DNA of 63,730 nucleotides from Rhodospirillaceae bacterium (GTDB taxonomy: Bacteria > Pseudomonadota > Alphaproteobacteria > UBA6615), in assembly GCA_002713365.1 (NCBI GenBank), contig PASR01000012.1, forward strand, positions 73,848 through 137,577. Reading direction: 5' to 3'. Shown piece after piece: positions 25,624 to 35,492 of this stretch. The notes beneath the pieces were generated by a model, which searched no databases, had not been told where the DNA came from, and worked only from the letters and a program-made list of their open reading frames with translations. Numbering within the stretch: the first letter of the stretch is position 1; each line of letters starts with the position of its first letter. Made by a program: the position numbers and the translations under genes.

Positions 25624-26415
25624 CTATTTTTTATTTTTCCAAATCGGTTTACGTTTTTCCAGAAAGGCATTTATCCCTTCTTTTCCTTCATCTGAAGCAC
25701 GCAATTTTGCAATATGGTTTGCTGTATAGTCTATTATATTATGTTTGGGATTACCTTTGCCCACTACATTAATAAGTTCTTTACATGCGGCAATTGCCAT
25801 TGGTCCATTTTCAAGTAAATTATTAATTAACAGATCAATTTCTTCATCAATTTTATTATTGTTTGTTACCATACTAATTAAGCCAATTTCTTTGGCTGTA
25901 TAAGAATCAAATACCTCTGCAGTTAAGAAAAACCTTCTGGCATTTTTTTCTGATATAGCATTGATTACATAAGGACTTATGGTAGAGGGTGCTAATCCTA
26001 GTTTCGTTTCTGAAAGACAAAATTTAGCATTTTCTGTCGCTATTGCAATATCACAGCAAGCGATTAACCCAACGCCCCCCCCATAAGCTGCCCCATGAAC
26101 TCTTGCGATCGTCGGTTTAGGGCAATCGTTTAAAGTCTTTAGCATGTTTGCCATAGACTTAGCGTCAGTTAAATTCTCAATTTCATTGTAATCTGACATA
26201 CGCCTCATCCACTCCAAATCAGCGCCAGCAGAAAAACTTTTACCTTCACCGCCTAGGACTAAAACTCTAATATTGGGGTCTTTTGTTACCAAATCAAAGG
26301 CATTAGTTAAATCCATTATAACTGAATCATCAAAGGCATTATGTTTCTCAGGTTGAGTGAGAATTACGTGCGCTATGTGATTATCAATATTTATTCTTAT
26401 TTTATCAGTGGCCAT
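25624..26415 (-). CDS. liuC: 3-methylglutaconyl-CoA hydratase (crotonase family)
   Basis: This 263-residue crotonase is the hydratase of the leucine pathway. The oxyanion-hole segments are SFSAGADLEWM and GAAYGGGVGL. The glutamate equivalent to Glu164 of rat enoyl-CoA hydratase is kept in FCLSETKLGL. The position of Glu144 is glycine, which is usual for bacterial LiuC proteins rather than a defect. It starts 6 bp after the liuB stop, so coupling is likely. Operon context gives the substrate. Confidence 0.92.
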   Translation of the reverse strand: MATDKIRINIDNHIAHVILTQPEKHNAFDDSVIMDLTNAFDLVTKDPNIRVLVLGGEGKSFSAGADLEWMRRMSDYNEIENLTDAKSMANMLKTLNDCPKPTIARVHGAAYGGGVGLIACCDIAIATENAKFCLSETKLGLAPSTISPYVINAISEKNARRFFLTAEVFDSYTAKEIGLISMVTNNNKIDEEIDLLINNLLENGPMAIAACKELINVVGKGNPKHNIIDYTANHIAKLRASDEGKEGINAFLEKRKPIWKNKK

Positions 26416-26421
26416 TTGTAC

Positions 26422-28029
26422 TTACATTCTAAATATTCCAAAGGAGGTTGGTTTTATGGGTTTATTTAATGAAGCTGAAATACTGAGACCTAAAACACGA
26501 CGAGTTTCAGCCGGATCAATTATTCCATCATCCCAGAGACGAGCGCTGGCATAATACGGATGGCCTTCTTTTTCATACTGTTGAACTATAGGTTGCTTAA
26601 ACTGTTCCTCAGATTTTTTACTCCAAGTTTCTCCTCGGGATTCCATACCATCTCTACGCACTGTTGAAAGAACATTAGCAGCCTGTTCTCCGCCCATAAC
26701 AGAAATTCTAGCATTAGGCCACATCCATAGAAATCTCGGGCTATATGCTCTGCCGCACATTCCATAATTACCGGCGCCAAAACTTCCGCCAATTATAACT
26801 GTAAATTTTGGAACATTTGCACAAGACACAGCAGTCACTAGTTTAGCACCATCTTTAGCAATACCTTTAGATTCATATTTTTTTCCAACCATAAATCCCG
26901 AAATATTTTGTAAAAAGACTAGAGGTATACCCCTTTGGCAACAAAGTTCAATAAAGTGTGCTCCCTTAAGAGAAGATTCTGAGAATAAGATACCATTATT
27001 AGCGATTATACCCACAGGATAACCATAGATATGAGCAAATCCAGTTACTAACGTATCACCATACGATGCCTTAAATTCATCAAAATCACTTCCATCAATA
27101 ATTCTTGAAATCACTTCACGAACATCATAAATTTTTCTAGAGTCCGATGGTACCACTCCATAAATCTCTTCACTTTGATACAGAGGATCAATTACAGAAC
27201 GAGTTTCAACACTTATTTCTTTATGTCTATTAAGATTGCTTACTATTCTTCTAATTATGGAGAGAGCATGAGTATCATTGTTAGCTAAATGGTCCGCTAC
27301 ACCACTAATTCTGGTATGGACATCAGAACCACCCAACTCTTCTGCACTTACTATTTCGCCTATTGCTGCTTTTACGAGTGGAGGGCCAGCTAAAAAAATT
27401 GTGCCTTGGTTTTTAACAATAATACTTTCATCTGACATAGCTGGTACATAAGCACCACCAGCAGTACATGAGCCCATAACAGCTGCTATTTGAGGAATAC
27501 CTTCAGAAGACATATTGGCTTGGTTATAAAAGATACGACCAAAATGGTCTTTATCCGGAAATATACCTGCCTGCTGGGGTAAATTTGCACCACCTGAATC
27601 TACTAGATAGATACAAGGTAGATTGTTTTCTTTAGCTATTTCTTGTGCACGTAGATGTTTTTTAACAGTTATTGGATAATAAGTGCCTCCTTTTACTGTA
27701 GCATCATTCACTACAATAAGACATTCACGCCCTGAAACCCTACCAATACCAGTAATCAAACCTCCAGAAGGTACCTCTTCTTCATACAATTCATAACCAG
27801 CAAATTGTGAAAACTCTAAGAAAGGTGATCCTTCATCAATTAACAAACGCACTCTTTCTCTTGGCAGTAACTTACCTCGAGACAAGTGGCGTTCTCTTGA
27901 ACGAGTTCCCCCACCCTCTTCGAATTTACTGACTTTTGATTTTAGGTCTTCAACCAAAGTTTTCATTGACTTAGTGTTTTCAATAAAACTTTTCGAACTT
28001 GTATCTAATGATGTTTTTAAAAAAGTCAT
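26422..28029 (-). CDS. liuB: Methylcrotonyl-CoA carboxylase, carboxyltransferase (beta) subunit
   Basis: This 535-residue carboxyltransferase moves CO2 from biotin to 3-methylcrotonyl-CoA. N- and C-terminal crotonase-like halves are visible: [29 protein letters not shown] and [17 protein letters not shown] in the first, and [13 protein letters not shown] plus [16 protein letters not shown] in the second. The [15 protein letters not shown] and [17 protein letters not shown] blocks are characteristic of MCC rather than propionyl-CoA carboxylase. It is the first gene of the minus-strand liu operon and starts 47 bp from the palindromic operator. Confidence 0.96.
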   Translation of the reverse strand: MTFLKTSLDTSSKSFIENTKSMKTLVEDLKSKVSKFEEGGGTRSRERHLSRGKLLPRERVRLLIDEGSPFLEFSQFAGYELYEEEVPSGGLITGIGRVSGRECLIVVNDATVKGGTYYPITVKKHLRAQEIAKENNLPCIYLVDSGGANLPQQAGIFPDKDHFGRIFYNQANMSSEGIPQIAAVMGSCTAGGAYVPAMSDESIIVKNQGTIFLAGPPLVKAAIGEIVSAEELGGSDVHTRISGVADHLANNDTHALSIIRRIVSNLNRHKEISVETRSVIDPLYQSEEIYGVVPSDSRKIYDVREVISRIIDGSDFDEFKASYGDTLVTGFAHIYGYPVGIIANNGILFSESSLKGAHFIELCCQRGIPLVFLQNISGFMVGKKYESKGIAKDGAKLVTAVSCANVPKFTVIIGGSFGAGNYGMCGRAYSPRFLWMWPNARISVMGGEQAANVLSTVRRDGMESRGETWSKKSEEQFKQPIVQQYEKEGHPYYASARLWDDGIIDPAETRRVLGLSISASLNKPIKPTSFGIFRM

Positions 28030-28075
28030 AAAAGATCTTTCTTATATTTTATTAAATAGTCAAAATACATGTTTA

Positions 28076-28089
28076 CGTTTACGTAAACG
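28076..28089. promoter_or_regulatory. LiuR operator (perfect palindrome)
   Basis: CGTTTACGTAAACG is a perfect 14-bp dyad embedded in GTTTACGTTTACGTAAACG, lying between the divergent liuB and liuR. MerR-type LiuR repressors of proteobacterial leucine catabolism bind TTTACG/CGTAAA-type palindromes. Its position 18 bp before the liuR ATG suggests control of both transcripts and autoregulation. Confidence 0.85.
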
Positions 28090-28106
28090 ATAACTATATA
28101 TACATT

Positions 28107-28493
28107 ATGGAACCAAGCTATTCAATATCGGAATTATCTAACGAATTTGGCGTTACAAATATAACCATACGCTATTATGAATCTATAGGTATACTTATTC
28201 CTAAAAGATATGGACAAAAACGTATATATAGCTCTAGCGATCGAGTGACTTTAGAGTTAATTTTACGAGGCAAGAGATTAGGTTTTTCTCTTTCGGAATC
28301 AAAAGAAATTATAGACTTATATAGTGCATCTCAAGGAGAAGAAGGTCAGTTAAAACTCCTAATAAACAAATTAAATGATAAACGGCTTGAATTATTAGAA
28401 AAAAGAAAAGATCTAAATACAGCTTTAGCAACTATGGACAGTTATTCCGCAAAATGTCGTCAAAGATTGAAAGAACTTGAATCAGATAAGTAA
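28107..28493 (+). CDS. liuR: MerR-family regulator of leucine/isovalerate catabolism
   Basis: This 128-residue MerR-type regulator has a winged helix-turn-helix at residues 4-40 (YSISELSNEFGVTNITIRYY) and the long dimerisation helix typical of the family, ending in a short tail with a single cysteine. Proteobacterial LiuR represses liu genes until branched-chain acyl-CoA intermediates accumulate. Its divergent position from liuBCDE, immediate downstream liuA, and the intervening palindrome all fit. I see no metal-binding cysteine pattern. Confidence 0.92.
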   Translation: MEPSYSISELSNEFGVTNITIRYYESIGILIPKRYGQKRIYSSSDRVTLELILRGKRLGFSLSESKEIIDLYSASQGEEGQLKLLINKLNDKRLELLEKRKDLNTALATMDSYSAKCRQRLKELESDK

Positions 28494-28534
28494 ATCTGAA
28501 TATTGGTAATTCCTTAGTAATTAGGACAAAATAA

Positions 28535-29707
28535 ATGATCCCAAATCAATTCCCTTCCTTAAATTTCGATCTTGGAGAAACGGCTGATTTATTAAGAGAT
28601 TCAGTTCACAGCTTTTCTGATGATCATATCGCTCCCCGAGCAGAAGAAATTGATAAAAGCAATGAATTTCCTACTGACTTATGGCCACTAATGGGACAAA
28701 TAGGTTTGCATGGTATTACTGTAAGCGAAGAATTTGGTGGATCTGGGCTTGGTTATTTAGAACATTGTGTTGCAATGGAAGAAGTCAGCAGAGCTTCAGC
28801 GTCTGTAGGGCTATCATATGGAGCCCATTCAAACTTATGTGTTAATCAAATAAGTCGTAACGGTACTGATAAACAAAAAAATATGTATCTACCCAAACTT
28901 ATCTCGGGTGAATATGTAGGATCATTAGCAATGAGTGAACCTTCTGCAGGATCAGATGTAGTTGGTATGAAAACACATGCATATAAAAAGGGGGATCAAT
29001 ATATACTTAATGGAAATAAAATGTGGATTACTAATGGTCCAGTCTCGAATACCTTCGTGATCTACGCAAAAACGGATAAGTCTGCAGGCTCCCGAGGAAT
29101 TACTGCATTCATAGTTGAAAAGGGATTCAAAGGATTTTCCACAGCCCAAAAATTAGATAAATTAGGTATGCGAGGATCAGATACATGTGAATTAATTTTT
29201 GATGATTGTGCGGTCCCAGAGGAAAATGTTCTGGGTGAGGTAGGTAAAGGTGTAAATGTATTGATGAGTGGTCTAGATTATGAACGGGCAGTACTAGCCG
29301 CTGGTCCACTAGGTATAATGCAAGCGTGTATGGATATAGTCGTTCCCTATGTTCATGAAAGGGTACAATTTGGTAAACCCATCGGAACATTTCAATTAAT
29401 GCAGGGAAAACTTGCAGATATGTATACGACAATGAATGCCTGTAAAGCGTATGTATATGCAGTTGCTAGAGCCTGTGATCGAGGAGAAACGGCAAGGAAA
29501 GATGCAGCCGGAGCCATACTTTATGCATCTGAAAAATGTACACTGATGACTCTAGACGCGATTCAATGTTTAGGGGGTATGGGATATGTTAATGAAACTA
29601 ATCCAGGCCGTCTACTGCGCGATGCTAAACTTTATGAAATTGGTGCTGGCACCTCAGAAATAAGACGTATGTTAATCGGACGCGAGCTTTTTGAAGAAAG
29701 CTCATAG
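28535..29707 (+). CDS. liuA: Isovaleryl-CoA dehydrogenase
   Basis: This 390-residue FAD acyl-CoA dehydrogenase converts isovaleryl-CoA to 3-methylcrotonyl-CoA. The choice within the family rests on the catalytic base. The usual C-terminal glutamate position reads GAGTSEIRR (Ala replaces Glu), while a glutamate is present in [11 protein letters not shown], exactly the isovaleryl-CoA dehydrogenase arrangement. FAD-binding blocks ([18 protein letters not shown]) are intact. It lies 41 bp after liuR. Confidence 0.95.
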   Translation: MIPNQFPSLNFDLGETADLLRDSVHSFSDDHIAPRAEEIDKSNEFPTDLWPLMGQIGLHGITVSEEFGGSGLGYLEHCVAMEEVSRASASVGLSYGAHSNLCVNQISRNGTDKQKNMYLPKLISGEYVGSLAMSEPSAGSDVVGMKTHAYKKGDQYILNGNKMWITNGPVSNTFVIYAKTDKSAGSRGITAFIVEKGFKGFSTAQKLDKLGMRGSDTCELIFDDCAVPEENVLGEVGKGVNVLMSGLDYERAVLAAGPLGIMQACMDIVVPYVHERVQFGKPIGTFQLMQGKLADMYTTMNACKAYVYAVARACDRGETARKDAAGAILYASEKCTLMTLDAIQCLGGMGYVNETNPGRLLRDAKLYEIGAGTSEIRRMLIGRELFEESS

Positions 29708-29774
29708 GTATTATTAAACTTTAATTTATATTTATAACTTGCTGTATTTAATACATTTATTATGGAGATATTAA

Positions 29775-30428
29775 TTGCCAAGTGTTTTAATCATAGGAGC
29801 TAGCAGAGGTATAGGTCTAGGTTTTGCTGAAGTGTATGTAACACTTGGTTGGAAGGTCCACGCAACAACAAGAACTATTAACAATCCTGGAAAACTTGGA
29901 ATAATAGCTGGTGATATCTCATTACATGAACTAGATGTAATAAATGCGGATCATATTAATAATCTTGCTAGCAAATTTGAAAAGCAAAGTATTGACCTAC
30001 TTATACATAATGCTGGAGTTTATGGCACTAATATGAATTCTGAAGCAGTTATTAATATCAATGTTGAAGCCCCATTTAATGTAATTAATAAATTAATACG
30101 ATCCGTTGAAGTAAGTGATCAAAAAAAAGTTGCTATATTAACAAGTAAAATGGGCTCCAGAAATGGTGGACCTACTCCATCAGGTCTTTACGGTTCTTCT
30201 AAGGCTTTCTTAAATGATCGATACAGAGAAACTCACCCAAAATGGCTAGAAAAATGAATAAAATCAGTAATATTTCATCCTGGGTGGGTTAATACAGATA
30301 TGGGCGGTGCATCAGCACCAATCAAAGTCAAAGATAGTGTGAATGGAATGAATAAGGTTATTTCAAACTTACAGCTAAGTAATAGTGGTAAGTTTATGGA
30401 CTGGACAGGTAACGAAGTACCCTGGTGA
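29775..30428 (+). pseudogene. Short-chain dehydrogenase interrupted by an in-frame TGA
   Basis: A CsgA/C-factor-like short-chain dehydrogenase starts at TTG 29775 (GGAG at 29764-29767) with GASRGIGLG, NAGVYG, a Ser in ILTSKMGS and YGSSK. At 30255-30257 a TGA stops the frame after KWLEK. The same frame then continues without interruption as IKSVIFHPGWVNTDMGG to a proper TGA at 30426-30428. The missing residue is most likely the glycine of the usual KGIK motif, so one GGA to TGA change explains it. TGA is a normal stop elsewhere in the window, so readthrough or recoding is unlikely. A sequencing error or strain variant is possible. Confidence 0.85.
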
Positions 30429-30498
30429 ATTAATATTTAAATGTTAATAGTCTATAATATAAAAACGGAGTGTTATCTTATTAAAAGGAGTAGAAAAT

Positions 30499-31635
30499 TT
30501 GTTAAATGAAGAACAAATTGCTATCCGGGATATGGCCCATGATTTCTCTTGTAAAGAGCTTGCTCCAAATGCATCAACTTGGGACGAAGATCAGAACATT
30601 CCAGATAAAGTAATTGAAAATATAGGTGAGCTTGGTTTTTTAGGTGTTCAAATACCTGAAATATGGGGAGGTTCAGGATTAGGAAATATTGATTTATCAT
30701 TAATTATTGAAGAAATAGCAGCAGGAGAAGGAGGAATTTCTACTCTAGTAGCAGTACAGAACTCAGTAGTTTGTATGCCTATATATAATTATGGTTCAGA
30801 TTCACAAAAACAAAAATATTTAAAAAAATTAGCAACAGGTAAGTTAATAGGAGCTTTTATGTTAACTGAGTCGCATACGGGCTCAGATGCTAGCGCTATC
30901 AAGACTCAAGCAAAAAAAGTTGGTAATAAATACGTATTGAACGGCTCTAAGTCTTTCGTTAGTAATGGAAATAAAGCGGATATAGCAATCACATTCGCAG
31001 TAACTGACGCTGAAGCTGGTTCAAAAGGCATAAGCGCATTTATTGTGCCAACAAATTCTCCAGGTTTTAATGTAGATAGAATTGAAAAGAAATTGGGACA
31101 ACGCTCCTCTGATACATGTTCAATAAGCTTATCAAATGTTGAGATAACACCCGATTTATTATTGGGTGAGGAAGGTGAAGGTTACAAAATAGCCCTTTCA
31201 AATCTTGAGGGCGGCCGTATAGGCATAGCTGCGCAAGCCGTTGGGATGGCACGATCAGCTTATGAACATGCATTATCATATGCACAACAACGAGAAACTT
31301 TTAATAAAAAACTAGTTGATCACCAGGCAATACAATTCAAATTAGCTGATATGAAAACACAAATATCTGTAGCAAGACAAATGTATCTTCATGCTGCTGA
31401 TTTACGTGATAAAAGAAAAAAATGTATTGAGGAGGCATCTATGGCAAAACTTTTTGCATCAGAAATGGCAGAAAAAGTTTGCTCTGATTCAATTCAGATA
31501 CATGGGGGATATGGCTATCTACAAGACTACCCTGTAGAAAGAATTTATCGTGATGTTAGAGCTACTCAGATATATGAAGGAGCTTCAGAAATACAAAAAA
31601 TAGTGATATCTCGGGAAATACTAGCCGGTAATTAA
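30499..31635 (+). CDS. Acyl-CoA dehydrogenase, short/branched-chain type
   Basis: This 378-residue FAD enzyme introduces a trans-2,3 double bond into acyl-CoA. The FAD/substrate motifs are MLTESHTGSDASA and SFVSNGNKADI, and the canonical catalytic glutamate is present in IYEGASEIQKI, unlike the neighbouring isovaleryl-CoA dehydrogenase. This places it with butyryl/2-methylacyl-CoA dehydrogenases. Isobutyryl- or 2-methylbutyryl-CoA would suit the branched-chain context but is inferred. The TTG start has AAAGGAG eight bases upstream. Confidence 0.9.
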   Translation: MLNEEQIAIRDMAHDFSCKELAPNASTWDEDQNIPDKVIENIGELGFLGVQIPEIWGGSGLGNIDLSLIIEEIAAGEGGISTLVAVQNSVVCMPIYNYGSDSQKQKYLKKLATGKLIGAFMLTESHTGSDASAIKTQAKKVGNKYVLNGSKSFVSNGNKADIAITFAVTDAEAGSKGISAFIVPTNSPGFNVDRIEKKLGQRSSDTCSISLSNVEITPDLLLGEEGEGYKIALSNLEGGRIGIAAQAVGMARSAYEHALSYAQQRETFNKKLVDHQAIQFKLADMKTQISVARQMYLHAADLRDKRKKCIEEASMAKLFASEMAEKVCSDSIQIHGGYGYLQDYPVERIYRDVRATQIYEGASEIQKIVISREILAGN

Positions 31636-31657
31636 TTTTTAAATTATAGGAAATTTT

Positions 31658-32263
31658 ATGAGCAACGAACCAATAGAGTTTTACTTTGACTTTAATAGCC
31701 CCTACGGATGGGTTGGAGCTAATATGATTGATAATATCGCCGAGCGTTATGATCGCACAACAGATTGGTTTCCAATTCTTTTAAGTGAAGCATTTAAAAT
31801 ATCAGGTGCTAAACCCATGACTGACACCCCCCTAAAAGGCGAATATATGGCTAATGATGCACCAAGAGTTTGTCGCTATTACGGTGTTAAATATGTAGAA
31901 CCAGATATTCACCCATTTTCACCAACAGCCGCATCCAGAGCATTTTACTGGGTTAAAGATCAAGATCAAGGCCAAGCAAAAGGACTTGCCATGGCCCTAT
32001 ATACTGCAGCTCTAGTTAACAACGAAGATATATCTGCACCTACTTCAGTCGCTAAAATAGCTGCAGGAGTTGGCATTGACCAAAAAGAAATGATTGACGC
32101 TTTAGCTGACCCTAGCGTCAAACAAAGGTTGGTTGATGAAACGAATTTAGCGATAAAAAAAGGAGTGTTCGGATCACCTTATGTAATTGCTGATGGCGAA
32201 TCTTTCTGGGGAGTAGACCGTTTTGAGATTCTTGATGAATGGTTAGTAACTGGCGGCTTTTAA
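31658..32263 (+). CDS. 2-hydroxychromene-2-carboxylate isomerase-like (kappa-GST/DsbA fold)
   Basis: This 201-residue thioredoxin-fold protein of the HCCA-isomerase/kappa glutathione-transferase group has the glutathione-activating serine in FDFNSPYGW (about residue 14) in place of a CxxC disulfide site. The C-terminal GVFGSPYVIADGESFWGVDR is the family's cis-proline region. HCCA isomerase acts in naphthalene and related aromatic degradation, but most family members have unknown glutathione-dependent roles. It follows the acyl-CoA dehydrogenase by 22 bp and is probably co-transcribed. Confidence 0.85.
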   Translation: MSNEPIEFYFDFNSPYGWVGANMIDNIAERYDRTTDWFPILLSEAFKISGAKPMTDTPLKGEYMANDAPRVCRYYGVKYVEPDIHPFSPTAASRAFYWVKDQDQGQAKGLAMALYTAALVNNEDISAPTSVAKIAAGVGIDQKEMIDALADPSVKQRLVDETNLAIKKGVFGSPYVIADGESFWGVDRFEILDEWLVTGGF

Positions 32264-33229
32264 TTAGCAATTATTTTTCAGAACATCACTATAAAGTTTT
32301 AAATCTAAATTACTACCGGTCAGAACTACCGCAACATTTTTATTCTGATACTTGTTTCGTTCTTTTATCAGTGCTGCTAAGGGAGCTGCTCCTGCTCCTT
32401 CGGCGATATTATGTGTATCAGTAAAATAATACCCCATAGCGGCCTTTATTTCATTCTCATTAACTATAACGATTTTATCGACGTGTTTGTTAATTATTGC
32501 TACCGCATCACTATCCGGAACCCTACAAGCCAAACCATCTGCAATTGTATTAGCACTATTTGTTGACATAGGCCTTTTTTGATCAAATGATAACGCATAG
32601 CAGGCAGCATTCTCAGCAACGACACCAATAATCTTAGTCTTAACTCCAAGAGCTTCCCGGGCAGCAATACATCCACAGATTCCGGAACCAAGACCTATTG
32701 GAACATAAAGCGCGTCAAGATCCGGTTGCGCATTAAATATTTCCAGACCATAAGTTGAAACACCACTTATTAAATATTCTGAAAATGAAGGTACAATATT
32801 TAAATTACGTTCTTCGGCAGTATTTAAAGCATATTCATAAGCAGCTTGAAAATCATGTCCATAAGTAATTAGTTCTGCTCCAAATGATATCATAGATTTA
32901 TTTTTAATATTTGAATTATTTTCTGGGACAATTATTACAGAAGATAAATTATTTATAGTTGCAGCTAAAGCTACTGATTGACCATGATTTCCTGTAGTAG
33001 CTGCAATTACACCCTTCGACATAGGGTATCTGGAGCGTAGCCAGGTCATATAGGTTAAGCCACCCCGGATTTTAAAAGCACCAGTAGGAGTATGGTTTTC
33101 ATGTTTTACAAATACATTTAAGCCGCATCGCTTTTGAAGTAACGGCCATTTATATAAAGGTGTAGATGACATGTATTGATAAACCGTAGAAGCAGCAATC
33201 TCAATATCGGACTTATTTGGCAACTTCAT
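32264..33229 (-). CDS. Threonine/serine dehydratase-like PLP enzyme (copy A)
   Basis: This 321-residue fold-type II PLP enzyme has the PLP lysine in HTPTGAFKIRG, the substrate loop ATTGNHGQSVA, and the phosphate-binding glycine loop IGLGSGICG. It has no C-terminal ACT domain, so it is the catabolic/biodegradative type or a racemase/dehydratase with other amino-acid specificity. It shares fold and length with the dehydratase at 35.5 kb, but the active-site loops differ (SGNHAQG and CGGGGLTAG there). It lies downstream of dapA-smpB in the same direction. Confidence 0.87.
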   Translation of the reverse strand: MKLPNKSDIEIAASTVYQYMSSTPLYKWPLLQKRCGLNVFVKHENHTPTGAFKIRGGLTYMTWLRSRYPMSKGVIAATTGNHGQSVALAATINNLSSVIIVPENNSNIKNKSMISFGAELITYGHDFQAAYEYALNTAEERNLNIVPSFSEYLISGVSTYGLEIFNAQPDLDALYVPIGLGSGICGCIAAREALGVKTKIIGVVAENAACYALSFDQKRPMSTNSANTIADGLACRVPDSDAVAIINKHVDKIVIVNENEIKAAMGYYFTDTHNIAEGAGAAPLAALIKERNKYQNKNVAVVLTGSNLDLKLYSDVLKNNC

Positions 33230-33266
33230 TAAAACAATATAAACAGACAGGTATTCATATCAATGT

Positions 33267-33740
33267 TTATCCTTTTTCTCTTAATAAACGAGACCTTTGT
33301 CTATCCCAGTCTCGTTTTTTCTCAGTCTGGCGCTTGTCATATTTTCGTTTGCCACGAGCTATTCCTAGGTCAACCTTAGCAATTCCTCTATTATTAAAGT
33401 AAATTGACAAGGGTACCAGCGTAACACCTTCTCTTTTAATAGAAGCTAATAATCTGTTCATTTCACGTTTATGCAATAATATTTTACGTGGTCTGCGTGA
33501 AATATAATTTGGTTCATGTGCCGATTCATACTGAGGTATATATGCACTGTACATCCATAACTCATTATCTTTTTCACCTGCCCAGGCATCAACTAAACTA
33601 CCTTGTCCTGATCTTAATGATTTAACTTCAGATCCTTGTAGTACTAGCCCAGCCTCAATATTTTCATCTATGAAATAATCATGCCTAGCTTTACGGTTTT
33701 GTGCTGCTATTTGACGATCTGGCGATTTATTTTTAGCCAT
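33267..33740 (-). CDS. smpB: SsrA (tmRNA)-binding protein
   Basis: This 157-residue SmpB delivers tmRNA to stalled ribosomes for trans-translation. Typical blocks are RKARHDYFIDENIEAGLVLQ, GSEVKSLRSGQGSLVDAWA and the C-terminal lysine/arginine-rich RGKRKYDKRQTEKKRDWDRQ tail that enters the mRNA channel. It is placed immediately after dapA, the standard alphaproteobacterial order. The tmRNA gene itself was not seen in this window. Confidence 0.97.
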   Translation of the reverse strand: MAKNKSPDRQIAAQNRKARHDYFIDENIEAGLVLQGSEVKSLRSGQGSLVDAWAGEKDNELWMYSAYIPQYESAHEPNYISRRPRKILLHKREMNRLLASIKREGVTLVPLSIYFNNRGIAKVDLGIARGKRKYDKRQTEKKRDWDRQRSRLLREKG

Positions 33741-33762
33741 AGCATCTTACAATCAATTTGTA

Positions 33763-34641
33763 TTAGTTAAGCAAACCAGCAGAAACCATAGCAGCATCCA
33801 CTAGCTTTTGCGTATTACTATTAGCAGATGTTAAAGGCAGCCTTACATCAGAAGTAGCCTTCTCTAATTTTTCGAGTGCATATTTAGAAGGCACCGGATT
33901 AGGCTCAACAAACAAGGCATCATGCAAAGGAAACAAACGATCATTTATACTCATAGCTCTTTTATAATCACCTGCTTGCCAAGCGTCATGCATCTCTGCA
34001 CAAGCTCTTGGAGCGACATTAGCAGTAACTGAGATACAACCATCACCTCCATTAACTAAAAATGATAGGACAGTTGCATCCTCACCAGAGAGAAGACAAA
34101 AATCTTCTCCGACAGACGCTCTAGTAGCTAGAGGCCTAACAAGATCTTGTGTCGCATCTTTAACGCCAACAATATTATGGCAATCTTCTGCCAGTCTCGT
34201 CATGGTTTCAACTGACATATCTACAACTGAACGGGGAGGAATGTTATATATAATAATTGGAATATCTACAGAATCAGCAATAGTTTTAAAATGAGAATAT
34301 AGTCCATCCTGAGAAGGCTTATTATAGTACGGAGTTACTATCAAAGCTCCATCTGCACCAGCTTTTTTTGCATATCTAGTGAGTTCAACTGCTTCTTCAG
34401 TAGAATTAGAACCGGCACCAGCAATAACCGGAACCCGCCCAGCAGAGGCCTCGATGCATAAATCCACCACCCTCTCATGTTCTTTATGACTGAGCGTAGG
34501 AGATTCTCCTGTTGTACCAACAGGAACCAATCCATCGGTACCCTCTGATATTTGCCATTCTATAATAGATTGATAAGATTTATCATCTACTTCACCATCT
34601 CGGAATGGAGTAACTAAAGCTACAATAGATCCTTTAAACAT
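33763..34641 (-). CDS. dapA: 4-hydroxy-tetrahydrodipicolinate synthase
   Basis: This 292-residue class I aldolase condenses pyruvate with aspartate semialdehyde on the way to diaminopimelate and lysine. The signature [17 protein letters not shown], the tyrosine in [10 protein letters not shown] and the Schiff-base lysine in VGVKDAT are all present. Adjacency to smpB supports the biosynthetic assignment over the many catabolic DapA-like proteins. One of those occurs separately at 48.9 kb. Confidence 0.95.
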   Translation of the reverse strand: MFKGSIVALVTPFRDGEVDDKSYQSIIEWQISEGTDGLVPVGTTGESPTLSHKEHERVVDLCIEASAGRVPVIAGAGSNSTEEAVELTRYAKKAGADGALIVTPYYNKPSQDGLYSHFKTIADSVDIPIIIYNIPPRSVVDMSVETMTRLAEDCHNIVGVKDATQDLVRPLATRASVGEDFCLLSGEDATVLSFLVNGGDGCISVTANVAPRACAEMHDAWQAGDYKRAMSINDRLFPLHDALFVEPNPVPSKYALEKLEKATSDVRLPLTSANSNTQKLVDAAMVSAGLLN

Positions 34642-34784
34642 GTGTTTTCTCCCCAGGCAGAACTATCGACATATTTGAATTATATATAAACATATATTTA
34701 ACCTTAACACGTATATTTAATTTTGCGCATATAATACATAAAAAATGATAGACAGCTTATCATGTTACCAGGAGATCTAAATTC

Positions 34785-35492
34785 ATGAATAGAGGTAAGT
34801 CTAATAATTTTTTGAGAATCAAAGCCTGTATATTTGATGCCTACGGAACACTTTTTGATTTTAACTCAGCTGTCGATTTATGCAGTAAAGATATTGGAGA
34901 CAAATCAGAAGAACTATCTAATATATGGCGTCAAAAACAAATACAATATACTTGGTTAAGAAGTATGATGAATAAGTATGCAGACTTTTGGCAAGTCACA
35001 GGGGACGCATTAGATTATGCTATGTCTGCTGTATCTATAAAAAACGAACCACTACAAAAAAAACTGATGCAGTTATATAAAGAATTAGAGATATTTCCAG
35101 AAGTTAACGAGGTACTAAATAACATTAAAAATGAAAATTTAAAAATAGCCATACTATCAAACGGTACCCAGGAAATGTTATTTAATGCAATCAACCATTC
35201 AAACCTTAACCGTCTAATAGATATGGTAATATCTGTTGACGAAATCGGTGTTTATAAACCAAGTCCCAAAGTTTACCAGTTAGCTATTAATAAATTAAAA
35301 CTTAATCCAGAAGAAATATGTTTTATATCAAGTAACGCGTGGGATGCACATGGAGCGTCATCATTTGGTTTCAAAGTTATTTGGATCAATCGTTATCAGT
35401 TACCCCATGAAAAAATTCCAACTGAACCTGATAAAATAATTAGTTCATTACTACCAATCACAAATATACTCGGTCTTGAAACACATGTCTGA
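34785..35492 (+). CDS. L-2-haloacid dehalogenase-type HAD hydrolase
   Basis: This 235-residue HAD-superfamily protein closely resembles haloacid dehalogenase type II. The nucleophile motif is ACIFDAYGTLFDF, motif II is ILSNGTQ, the lysine lies in KPSPKVYQ, and the acidic region is SSNAWDAHGASSFGF, where N-A-W-D is typical of dehalogenases. True dehalogenase activity on 2-haloacids is plausible but not proven by sequence. Its stop overlaps the start of the next dehydratase gene (ATGTCTGA), so the two are translationally coupled. Confidence 0.85.
   Translation: MNRGKSNNFLRIKACIFDAYGTLFDFNSAVDLCSKDIGDKSEELSNIWRQKQIQYTWLRSMMNKYADFWQVTGDALDYAMSAVSIKNEPLQKKLMQLYKELEIFPEVNEVLNNIKNENLKIAILSNGTQEMLFNAINHSNLNRLIDMVISVDEIGVYKPSPKVYQLAINKLKLNPEEICFISSNAWDAHGASSFGFKVIWINRYQLPHEKIPTEPDKIISSLLPITNILGLETHV

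Noticed and set aside
30255-30257. TGA as a sense codon (Trp or selenocysteine) in the SDR gene
   Set aside because: TGA ends normal genes here (for example the HAD gene at 35490-35492 and this SDR itself at 30426), TGG is used for Trp, and the position is normally glycine.
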